A stretch of 5,748 bases of DNA from Acidilobaceae archaeon (GCA_026985435.1 JALSQL010000003.1:1-5748), one strand, 5' to 3'. Shown: positions 1-5,189, counted from the stretch's first letter. A program made the numbers and translations. The notes: generated from the letters alone by a model not told the origin.

Positions 1-1
1 G

Positions 2-889
2 GTTGCCGGTGTTGTGGGGGCGGCGCTTGAGAGGGGCGTGAGCCTCTTCGACACCGCCGAGGTGTACGGTTGGGGTAGGAGTGAGAGGCTGCTCGGCGAG
101 GCCCTCCGGGCCCATGGCGCGGGTGACGAGGTGGTGATCGCCAGCAAGGTTGGGGGCTTCCGGGTGGCGCGGGGCCTGGTGGCCCGGGGCGTGGAGGCGA
201 TCAATAGGAGGCTCGGCCGCACCGTCGACGTGGTGCAGGCCCACTGGCCTCCCCCGGCGTGGGTGCCCCTCTGCGGCGTGGTGAGGGCGCTGGAGGATGC
301 CGTGCTGAGGGGGCTGGCCCACCACTACGGCCTCAGCAACTACCCGGCGCCCCTCGTCGAGAGGGCGCTCGAGTGCGCCCGCCGCGTCGAGCCGGTGAGC
401 GACCAGGTGCAGTACAGCCTAGCCTACAGGAGCCCCGAGAACAGGCTCCAGCCCCTCCTCAGGAGCCGGGGCCTCGCCCTGGTGGCGTGGAGCCCCCTGG
501 CGAAGGGCGCCCTCGCGGGCGCCGGGAGGCCCCGAGACCCGGCCCAGCGGGGGGACCCCGTGTTCAGGGAGGCGGCCCGAGACCCGGCCCTCCAGGGGGC
601 CCTCGACAGGGTCTCCTCCAGGCTGGGCATCCCGAGGGCGACCGCCGCGCTGGCCTGGCTGGTATCCAGGGGCGCCATACCCATACCCGGCACGAGGAGG
701 CCCGGTAGGGTGGCTGAGATAGCCCTCGCGGGGGAGGTGGAGCTGCCCGGGTGGGCCGTCGAGGAGCTCGACGCGGCGAGCAGGAGGTACCTGGAGAGGT
801 GGGGCCGCTGCTACGGGGCGCTCCGCTTCATGCGCCTCATACCATGCTGGGCCCAGTACCTCGCCATACGCCTAGCCGGGGGCGTGTAG
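2..889 (+). CDS. Aldo/keto reductase, 5'-truncated by window edge
   Basis: NAD(P)H-dependent oxidoreductase of the aldo/keto reductase superfamily, a cytoplasmic TIM-barrel enzyme that interconverts carbonyls and alcohols. Counting from the GTG at position 14 as residue 1, the catalytic tetrad is visible: Asp13 and Tyr18 in FDTAEVYG, Lys45 in IASKVG, and His77 in VQAHWP. GLSNY (106-110), QVQYS (131-135) and the cofactor-side IPIPGTRRPGRVAEI (222-236) follow in the usual order. The frame is open to the first base, and about 35-45 residues (first barrel strand and the LGxTG-type start) are missing, so the true start lies upstream and the GTG at 14 is internal. The end is intact at TAG 887-889, with a somewhat extended Trp/Arg-rich C-terminus. 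The substrate cannot be told from sequence. The family is secure. The next gene downstream is on the opposite strand, so the transcript should end in the following gap. Confidence 0.93.
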   Translation, partial: VAGVVGAALERGVSLFDTAEVYGWGRSERLLGEALRAHGAGDEVVIASKVGGFRVARGLVARGVEAINRRLGRTVDVVQAHWPPPAWVPLCGVVRALEDAVLRGLAHHYGLSNYPAPLVERALECARRVEPVSDQVQYSLAYRSPENRLQPLLRSRGLALVAWSPLAKGALAGAGRPRDPAQRGDPVFREAARDPALQGALDRVSSRLGIPRATAALAWLVSRGAIPIPGTRRPGRVAEIALAGEVELPGWAVEELDAASRRYLERWGRCYGALRFMRLIPCWAQYLAIRLAGGV

Positions 890-1185
890 CCCCCCGGGCT
901 CGAGCCGCCCCCGAGGAGCTGCCGGGGGTAGGGTGAGCTTCGCCGCCGTGCAGATCCCCCATCGTGGGCTCGACGAGCCCCCGGCTAGGCTGGTTGGGCC
1001 GAGAGCCCTGACGCCAGAGACCACGCCTCAGCGGCACGCTGAAGCACCCGCCAGCCCGGGAGGACGCGGGGATACGTGGCGAGAAAGACGGTGCGGCCTG
1101 CACCGGAGGGGAGGCTGAGAAGGCGCCGCCAGGACGGCTGAGCACGCAGCGACCGAGCCGAGCCGCTAGCGTTGAGCCCTAGTCT
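890..1185. other. Gene-free convergent intergenic stretch with short hairpins
   Basis: No frame here has the codon character of the neighbouring genes: translations are Pro/Arg-rich with no domain pattern. The 3' ends of the aldo/keto reductase and of the leftward small membrane gene both face into it. It contains a 10-bp palindrome GGCTCGAGCC (897-906) and perfect short hairpins: CCCCCG/CGGGGG (908-928, 9-nt loop), GGGCTC/GAGCCC (966-980, 3-nt loop), TCAGCG/CGCTGA (1028-1042, 3-nt loop) and CGGTGC/GCACCG (1089-1105, 5-nt loop). No T-rich archaeal terminator, tRNA, or conserved core of RNase P or SRP RNA was recognised. Part of it could be a transcribed structured RNA, or simply GC-rich spacer. 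Confidence 0.5.
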
Positions 1186-1449
1186 CTACTCGCCCCGCAG
1201 CCTCTCCTCGAGCCTTTCAACCCTGCGCTCCAGCCTCTCAACGGCGGCCTCCAGCCTGTACACGTCGTGGCGGAGCCCTGGAGTGGCGGGGAAGAGAGCG
1301 TAGACCAGGGCTACTATGATAATTATGAGTATAATGGCCCAGAGCCACCCGAAGCCCATGAAGCCCATCCCCATAGAGTGCGCCATACCCCCCGGCCCGT
1401 CCAGGGAGAGCGGCGAGTCCCCAACAAGCATAGCCATCGGGTTATACAC
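1186..1449 (-). CDS. Small single-pass membrane protein with C-terminal coiled coil
   Basis: Predicted 87-residue protein of unknown function. It has a Met/Gly-rich N-terminal segment (about 1-33) and one strongly hydrophobic helix at about 34-53 that includes the run IILIIIIVALVYALF. After a short Pro/Gly linker comes a charged coiled coil from about 59 to 86. Heptad a/d positions are all Leu or Val (L59, V63, L66, V70, L73, V77, L80, L84; spacing 4-3-4-3 throughout), flanked by Arg and Glu, so it should self-assemble or bind a partner coil. The GTG at 1449 fits a leaderless transcript from the TATA-like box at 1474-1479. Alternative starts are ATG 1437 and ATG 1386 (residue 22, just ahead of the hydrophobic part). 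It is divergent from the aldehyde ferredoxin oxidoreductase gene. Complementary frames across the same bases lack such patterning, which supports this strand. Confidence 0.75.
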   Translation of the reverse strand: MYNPMAMLVGDSPLSLDGPGGMAHSMGMGFMGFGWLWAIILIIIIVALVYALFPATPGLRHDVYRLEAAVERLERRVERLEERLRGE

Positions 1450-1478
1450 CGCCAGGCCGGCGGGGGCGCCGGGTTATA
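1438..1478. repeat. 9-bp direct repeat pair around the small-gene promoter
   Basis: CGGGTTATA occurs at 1438-1446 and again at 1470-1478, 32 bp apart (about three helical turns). On the minus strand each reads TATAACCCG. The upstream copy forms the presumed TATA box of the small membrane gene and the other directly follows its GTG start codon. A separate inverted repeat CCGGCG/CGCCGG (1457-1472, 4-nt spacer) lies between them. They could be paired binding sites or alternative TATA boxes; chance is also possible for such short repeats. Confidence 0.4.
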
Positions 1479-1480
1479 GG
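1450..1480 (-). promoter_or_regulatory. Archaeal TATA-like promoter of the small membrane gene
   Basis: Read on the minus strand, CCTATAACCC (1480-1471) is a TATA-like box in a very GC-rich background. Transcription normally begins about 25-27 nt downstream of the box centre in archaea, which puts the start near 1450, directly at the GTG of the coding region. This predicts a leaderless or nearly leaderless mRNA; accordingly no Shine-Dalgarno core is seen before that GTG. A second TATAAC copy at 1446-1441 could instead serve a shorter form starting at ATG 1386. Confidence 0.45.
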
Positions 1481-1546
1481 CGCGCGTAGGTACCAAGAGC
1501 TGGCCTGGAGGGTTCGAGGGGGCGGTGATGAGGGGGTCTCAGGGCG

Positions 1547-1563
1547 CCGCCCCGCGGGGGCGG
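1547..1563. repeat. Perfect 7-bp hairpin in the divergent promoter region
   Basis: CCGCCCC (1547-1553) and GGGGCGG (1557-1563) form an inverted repeat with a 3-nt centre, about 40 bp upstream of the TATA-like box of the aldehyde ferredoxin oxidoreductase gene and about 70 bp from that of the leftward gene. It may be a regulator site or may just reflect the base composition. Nothing else recognisable lies between the two promoters. Confidence 0.4.
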
Positions 1564-1599
1564 GATGGCCTCGAGGTAGAGACGCTGAGCCGCCTCCAC

Positions 1600-1633
1600 G
1601 CTTAATACGAGCCCCGGCCCGTGTGGCTTGGTG
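1600..1633 (+). promoter_or_regulatory. TATA-like promoter and Shine-Dalgarno of the AOR gene
   Basis: GCTTAATAC (1600-1608) is an A/T island in GC-rich DNA and matches an archaeal TATA box. The expected transcription start is about 26 nt on, near 1630. Immediately there, GGTGGA (1630-1635) provides a Shine-Dalgarno core 8 nt before the GTG at 1642. The upstream GTG at 1621 would lie before the predicted transcription start and has no Shine-Dalgarno, so this geometry decides the start. The identical 9-mer recurs upstream of the membrane protein gene at 4748-4756. Confidence 0.5.
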
Positions 1634-1641
1634 GACCCCTG

Positions 1642-3540
1642 GTGGGCTCGGGCTCCTGGTTCTCGGGCCGAGGCCTCGTCGTCGAGCTCGACCACGGCGA
1701 CGTGGGGAGGGCCTACGAGCTCGACCTCGACCCCGGCTACTACCGCGTGCTCCTAGGCGGCCGCGGCCTCGCCGGGGCCGTCTGGGCGAGGCTCGCCCTC
1801 TCCAGCGGCGAGCCGCCGGGGGCCCTGGAGCCGGGCAACCCCCTCGTGATAGCGCCGGGGGCCCTGGTGGGCTCGCCCCTCTCCACGGCCAGCAAGACAG
1901 CGTTCGCCGCCAGGAGCCCCCTGACCGGCCTGCTGGGCAGGGCCATGGCCGGGGCGAGGCTCGGCTTGGAGCTTAGGAGGCTGGGCTACGACTTCCTGGC
2001 TGTCACCGGGGCCCTCGATGAGCCGGGTGTCCTAGTCCTAGACTCTAGCGGCGCCAGGGTAGAGCGGGCCCGGGGCCTCTGGGGGCTCAGGGTGGGGGAG
2101 GCCCGGGCTAGGCTGCGTGGCCTCTACCGGGGGTACGCTGAGGCGGTCATAGGGCCGGCCGGGGAGAACCTCTCGGCCATCGCCATGATAGACGCCAACG
2201 GCCGCCAGGCCGGGAGGACGGGCCTCGGGGCCGTGATGGGGTCCAAGAGGCTCAAGGCTATAGTGGCGCGGGGAGAGGGCTTCCCGAGGCCCGCGAGGCC
2301 AGCCGAGGCTAGGAGGCTCGCGGGCGAGCTGAACAGGCTCACCCACAGCCACCCCGCCAGCAGGGGGCTCGTGGAGTACGGCACCCCCCTCATGGCGGAG
2401 TACACCGACGCCCTGGGCGTGCTGCCCTCCATGAACTGGCGGAGGAGCACGCTGGGCTCGTGGTGTAGGGGGGCCACGGCCGGGAATCTGGCCAGGTACG
2501 CTGGCAGGTCGAGGGTGGCGAGGAACCCCTGCGTGGGCTGCGGGAGGCCCTGCAGCCAGGTTGTCGGGACCCCCGAGGGCAGGGTTGACGGGCCCGAGTA
2601 TGAGACCCTCTACTCCCTTGGCACAGACATAGGGGTCTGCGACCCCCAGGCCGTGGCTAGGCTCAACCTCCTGGCGGACGAGCTCGGCTTTGACACGATA
2701 AGCGCGGGGGCGACGATAGCCTGGGCTATGGAGGCGGGGGAGAGGGGCCTCCTCGAGGGGGCGCCCCGCTGGGGCGACTGGGAGGCGGCCGCGAGGCTCC
2801 TGGAGGACATGGCGTACAGGAGGGGCGGGCTGGGCTCCCTGCTCGCCGATGGGGTTAGGAGGGCTGCTGAGAGGCTGGGGGCTGGCGGGGAGTTCGCGCT
2901 GCACGTCAAGGGCCTCGAGCCCCCAGCCTATGATGCGAGGGGCCTCAAGGGCATGGCGCTGGGATACGCGGTCTCCAGCCGGGGGGCCGACCACCTGACC
3001 AGCGGGGCCTACGCGGCGGAGATACCCGGGCGGCTCTGGAGGCTCCGGGGGGTGGACAGGCTCTCCTACGAGGGCAAGGGGGTGATGGTGAAGGTGCTGG
3101 AGGACCTCATGGGATTCTACGACAACACTGGCATATGCAAGTTCTCCCGCTACACGCTCCACCCCGAGAACGTGGCGCCCCTAGCCTCTGCCGTCACCGG
3201 GCTAGACCTGGCCCCCGGCGACCTGCTGGCGAGCGGGGAGGCCACCGTGAACCTGGAGAGGCTGGTGAACCTGGCCCTCGGGCTCAGGCCGGAGGTGGAC
3301 GACTGGCTGCCGCCCAGGATGACGGGGGAGCCCATAGGGGAGGGGCCCAGCAGGGGCGAGGTCGTAGACCCGGAGCGCCTCAGGGGGATGATCCTCGAGT
3401 ACTACGCCGCCCGGGGCTGGACGCCCAGCGGCGTGCCGCTGGAGGCCACCATAGCCAGGCTGGGCCTCGACAGGCTGCTCCCCGAGGCCCTCGCATCTAT
3501 AGCCAGCGGGGCCCCGGGTCCGGGGGGCGGGGTGCAGTAG
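1642..3540 (+). CDS. Aldehyde ferredoxin oxidoreductase family protein (tungsten-pterin enzyme)
   Basis: Cytoplasmic oxidoreductase that, in characterised relatives, oxidises aldehydes to carboxylic acids and passes electrons through a 4Fe-4S cluster to ferredoxin, using a bis-pterin tungsten centre. Numbering from the GTG at 1621: the N-terminal domain carries GGRGLAG (46-52) and SPLTGLLGRAMAGARLG (99-115). IGPAGENLS (177-185) and GRTGLGAVMGSKRLKAIV (198-215) follow. Cluster ligands are C304-x2-C307-x3-C311 plus C506. The two pterin-binding motifs are DELGFD (353-358) and DNTGIC (501-506), and H458 lies where Pyrococcus furiosus AOR has its active-site His. The C-terminus has the family pattern EYYAARGWTPSGVP (593-606). 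Length (632 residues from 1642, 639 from 1621) is full family size and nothing key is missing. The start at 1642 is preferred for its GGTG and promoter spacing. Which aldehyde is used (AOR, FOR, GAPOR or WOR type) cannot be assigned. It probably shares a transcript with the phosphoesterase 4 nt downstream. Confidence 0.96.
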   Translation: MGSGSWFSGRGLVVELDHGDVGRAYELDLDPGYYRVLLGGRGLAGAVWARLALSSGEPPGALEPGNPLVIAPGALVGSPLSTASKTAFAARSPLTGLLGRAMAGARLGLELRRLGYDFLAVTGALDEPGVLVLDSSGARVERARGLWGLRVGEARARLRGLYRGYAEAVIGPAGENLSAIAMIDANGRQAGRTGLGAVMGSKRLKAIVARGEGFPRPARPAEARRLAGELNRLTHSHPASRGLVEYGTPLMAEYTDALGVLPSMNWRRSTLGSWCRGATAGNLARYAGRSRVARNPCVGCGRPCSQVVGTPEGRVDGPEYETLYSLGTDIGVCDPQAVARLNLLADELGFDTISAGATIAWAMEAGERGLLEGAPRWGDWEAAARLLEDMAYRRGGLGSLLADGVRRAAERLGAGGEFALHVKGLEPPAYDARGLKGMALGYAVSSRGADHLTSGAYAAEIPGRLWRLRGVDRLSYEGKGVMVKVLEDLMGFYDNTGICKFSRYTLHPENVAPLASAVTGLDLAPGDLLASGEATVNLERLVNLALGLRPEVDDWLPPRMTGEPIGEGPSRGEVVDPERLRGMILEYYAARGWTPSGVPLEATIARLGLDRLLPEALASIASGAPGPGGGVQ

Positions 3541-3544
3541 GGGC

Positions 3545-4327
3545 TTGGCTAGGGTCCTGGTTGTGAGCGACGTCCACGGCAACCTCCACGCCCTGAGGGC
3601 GGTCCTCTCCCACGCAGCCGGGTGGGACGAGATCCTAGTCCTTGGGGACCTCGTGGACTACGGGCCTAGGCCGGGGGAGGTGATAGACGAGCTCCGGGGG
3701 CTCGGCGCCAAGATGGTGAGGGGGAACCACGACCACGCGGTCGGCTACGGGGTCGACTGCAGGTGCGGCGAGGCCACCCACTGGCTCAGCGTCTGGTTCC
3801 GGGAGAACGTGACCCTCAGGCTGCTGGGCGATGGCGATAGGAGGTTCCTCGCCAGCCTACCCCTCCGCCTCCCAGTAGAGGCTGGGGGGCTCCGGGGGGA
3901 GGCGGTCCACGGGGCCCCCTCCAACCCGCTATACGAGTACCTCCACCCCTGGCTCGGCGAGGGTGACCTCTGCCCCAGGCTGCGCCCCCTGGCGGCGCTA
4001 CGCCTCGGCGGCCGGCCCGCGGCGGGTGGCGGGTGCCCGAGGGGCTTCTACCTCGTCGGCCACACTCACCACCAGTTCCTCCGCGTGGCCGGCGGGGCCG
4101 TCGTGGTCAACCCCGGGAGCGCGGGGCAGCCCAGGGACGGCGACCCTAGGGCTGCGTACGCTCTGGTCGACACCGAGACGGGCTCGGTCACGCTCGCCAG
4201 GGTGGAGTACGACGTGGCCGCGACGGTCAGGGAGCTCGAGGAGCTGGGGGTGCCCGACCCCTACCTCTCAGCCCTAAGGTACATGCTCCTCAACGCCAGG
4301 GTGCCCCCCAGGCCCCGCGCGGCCTAG
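3545..4327 (+). CDS. Calcineurin-like metallophosphoesterase
   Basis: Predicted cytoplasmic two-metal phosphoesterase, 260 residues, of the compact archaeal/bacterial class related to YfcE and MJ0936. Metal-ligand motifs appear in canonical order: D9-x-H11 in SDVHGN, D35 in LGDLVDYGPRP, N61-H62 in RGNHDH, H122 in VHGAP, and H173 plus H175 in VGHTHHQF. The family closing motif NPGSAGQPRDGDPRAAY (189-205) follows. All ligands are present, so it should be active; family substrates range from phosphodiesters and nucleotides to phosphoproteins, and none can be chosen here. A Cys pair in DCRCGE (71-76) follows the NHD motif. The TTG at 3545 gives the natural MARVLVVSDVHGN opening, with GGTG at 3531-3534 inside the end of the upstream gene. 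The 4-nt gap to that gene indicates an operon. Its last 54 bp overlap the 3' end of the opposing membrane gene. Confidence 0.94.
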   Translation: MARVLVVSDVHGNLHALRAVLSHAAGWDEILVLGDLVDYGPRPGEVIDELRGLGAKMVRGNHDHAVGYGVDCRCGEATHWLSVWFRENVTLRLLGDGDRRFLASLPLRLPVEAGGLRGEAVHGAPSNPLYEYLHPWLGEGDLCPRLRPLAALRLGGRPAAGGGCPRGFYLVGHTHHQFLRVAGGAVVVNPGSAGQPRDGDPRAAYALVDTETGSVTLARVEYDVAATVRELEELGVPDPYLSALRYMLLNARVPPRPRAA

Positions 4328-4654
4328 GCAGCCGGGGCCGCCCCGGGCGAGGAGCCTCGCCAGGTCGCAGGGCATGCACCTGCCAGCGGAGCCGCACCTG
4401 GCGTGGACCGCCGAGTACGCCGCAGCCCCCGCCTGCTGGCCCAGGAAGAAGGCGGCCACGAAGAGGGGTATGTAGGAGAGAGTCGCCCCGGCCGCCCTCC
4501 TCACCAGGAACACCAGCGGCACCGGCGCGTGGACGGCGGCGAACCACTCGGCCCTCCTCCCCTTGGACTTTGCGTGGGCCCTCCAGTAGCCGAAGGGGAC
4601 GTTAACCGCGAACGTCACGGCCAGTCCAGCTGCTATAGTCCACCAGCCCGGCAA
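4274..4654 (-). CDS. Small conserved-looking polytopic membrane protein, Cys-containing tail
   Basis: Predicted 126-residue membrane protein of unknown function. Hydrophobic segments lie at about 4-22, 38-52 and 54-78. Between the first two, NVPFGYWRAHAKSKGRRAEWF (18-38) is followed by AVHAPVPLVFLVRR (40-53). This arrangement, PFGYWR, a basic stretch, then W-F and HxPVP, resembles a small membrane family I recall in other archaea, but I cannot name it or assign a role. The tail carries C87, C93, C96 and C109, with C-x5-C-x2-C spacing. The TTG start at 4654 has GGTG (4663-4660 on the minus strand) 5 nt upstream, and a TATA-like box lies at 4695-4689, giving a leader of about 11 nt. The last 18 codons overlap the phosphoesterase 3' end convergently, and the low-complexity Gly/Pro tail there may be a recent extension. 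Confidence 0.8.
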   Translation of the reverse strand: MPGWWTIAAGLAVTFAVNVPFGYWRAHAKSKGRRAEWFAAVHAPVPLVFLVRRAAGATLSYIPLFVAAFFLGQQAGAAAYSAVHARCGSAGRCMPCDLARLLARGGPGCLGRAGPGGHPGVEEHVP

Positions 4655-4659
4655 CCCCC

Positions 4660-4695
4660 CACCCCGCCGGTGGCCTGGCGGGCCGCCTCTATATG
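4660..4695 (-). promoter_or_regulatory. TATA-like promoter and Shine-Dalgarno of the leftward membrane gene
   Basis: On the minus strand CATATAG (4695-4689) is a TATA-like box within GC-rich sequence. The expected transcription start is near 4666, leaving a leader of about 11 nt that contains the GGTG Shine-Dalgarno core (4663-4660) before the TTG at 4654. A palindromic CTATAG at 4720-4725 lies further upstream, midway between the two divergent genes, and could be an alternative box in either direction. Confidence 0.45.
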
Positions 4696-4747
4696 GGGCG
4701 CGTAAGTACCCGGGAGGCCCTATAGTCCAAGGCCGGGGTAATGGAGG

Positions 4748-4756
4748 GCTTAATAC
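4748..4756 (+). promoter_or_regulatory. TATA-like box upstream of the membrane-anchored gene
   Basis: GCTTAATAC here is identical to the presumed TATA box of the aldehyde ferredoxin oxidoreductase gene (1600-1608). The predicted transcription start is near 4779. The resulting leader of about 18 nt would contain GGTG at 4783-4786, 10 nt before the TTG at 4797. The spacing to the start codon supports that start. Confidence 0.5.
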
Positions 4757-4757
4757 T

Positions 4758-4786
4758 GCCAGCCACCCGCCCCCCGCTGGCGGGTG
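4758..4786. repeat. Overlapping inverted repeats across the predicted transcription start
   Basis: Two interleaved perfect inverted repeats lie between the TATA-like box and the start codon. CACCCGC (4764-4770) pairs with GCGGGTG (4780-4786), with a 9-nt centre. GCCAGC (4758-4763) pairs with GCTGGC (4776-4781), with a 12-nt centre. They share bases 4780-4781 and so cannot form together. The right arm includes the GGTG Shine-Dalgarno core. Because the predicted transcript starts near 4779, the left arms would not be in the RNA, so a DNA operator is more likely than an RNA switch unless transcription begins further upstream. Confidence 0.5.
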
Positions 4787-4796
4787 CGCCCCCGTC

Positions 4797-5189
4797 TTGC
4801 TTAGCGAGAGGGGCTACCTGGCCCTAGCGCTGCTCGTCATGCTGCTTGCCACCGCCGCCTCCCTCGGGGCGGTGGCCTACCTGGCTGGGGGCGGCAGGCT
4901 AGGCAGCGCCTACGTCTCGAGCTACCATGCGGTCCTCCAGGGGCTGGATCTCTTGGAGGACTACACCTTCCACCTGGGCTCGGGGAAGCACATGATCTAC
5001 AGGCAGTGGGGCACGCCCCTCTACCTGGAGGGCTCCGCGCCCAGCGGCGTGGGGCCCTATGTGGGGCTCGAGTCCATAACCTGCCCCCCGGGGGCGGTGG
5101 GTTACGTCTACGACGCCGGCAGGCAGCTCCACCTCCTAGGGCCAGCGAGCGACCAGGGAGGAGCGACCTCCTCCACAGGCTCCGCTTAG
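4797..5189 (+). CDS. Membrane-anchored protein of unknown function, N-terminal part (frame broken)
   Basis: I do not recognise this family. From the TTG at 4797 (GGTG at 4783-4786) a short polar start leads into one hydrophobic helix at about 7-30 (YLALALLVMLLATAASLGAV), a signal anchor or signal peptide. A probably extracytoplasmic domain follows, rich in aromatic residues and Gly (YTFHLGSGKHMIYRQWGTPLYLEG, 56-79), with Cys96. Coding character is normal to about residue 119 (HLLGPASD). The last residues before TAG (5187-5189) are a low-complexity Gly/Ser/Thr tail with no counterpart in the structure, whereas good coding continues at once in another frame. The 130-residue product is therefore best read as the first part of a longer protein interrupted by a single-base loss (or by frameshifting) near 5156-5163. 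Confidence 0.75.
   Translation: MLSERGYLALALLVMLLATAASLGAVAYLAGGGRLGSAYVSSYHAVLQGLDLLEDYTFHLGSGKHMIYRQWGTPLYLEGSAPSGVGPYVGLESITCPPGAVGYVYDAGRQLHLLGPASDQGGATSSTGSA
5157..5174. other. Perfect 7-bp hairpin at the frame break
   Basis: GGAGGAG (5157-5163) pairs exactly with CTCCTCC (5168-5174) around the loop CGAC (5164-5167). This is where coding shifts frame. Restoring one G to the GGG run at 5156-5158 would join the two halves as DQGRSDLLHRLRLAKARS without a stop. The left arm also resembles a Shine-Dalgarno sequence. The hairpin may be a replication or sequencing hazard, or a frameshift stimulator. Confidence 0.6.

Noticed and set aside
933..1118. Short open frame in the gap after the aldo/keto reductase
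   Set aside because: Its translation is Pro/Arg-rich with no hydrophobic or domain pattern, no Shine-Dalgarno core at suitable spacing, and codon use unlike the neighbours.
890..1185. RNase P RNA or SRP RNA gene
   Set aside because: The size is suitable, but the conserved cores (GAGGAAAGUC and ACAGAA for RNase P; the GGAA/AGCAG helix 8 core for SRP) were not found on either strand.
1509..1535. GGTTCGAGG resembling a tRNA T-loop
   Set aside because: The flanking bases cannot form the 5-bp T stem and no acceptor or anticodon arm is present.
2530..2553. Cys-rich motif as a zinc finger or separate ferredoxin domain
   Set aside because: C-x2-C-x3-C with a distant fourth Cys in DNTGIC is the standard cluster site of the AOR family, so no extra domain is needed.
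2038..3162. Long minus-strand open frame opposite the oxidoreductase
   Set aside because: It lies wholly within the well-supported AOR gene; its Pro/Gly/His-rich translation is the usual antisense shadow in GC-rich DNA.
3963..4277. Alternative plus-strand frame inside the phosphoesterase gene
   Set aside because: It overlaps the conserved GHTH and NPGSAG region of the phosphoesterase in another frame and shows only Ser/Arg/Pro low complexity.
5081..5100. C6G5 homopolymer run as the site of the frame break
   Set aside because: Good frame-0 coding (VGYVYDAGRQLHLL) continues for about 20 codons after it, so the break is later, near 5156-5163.
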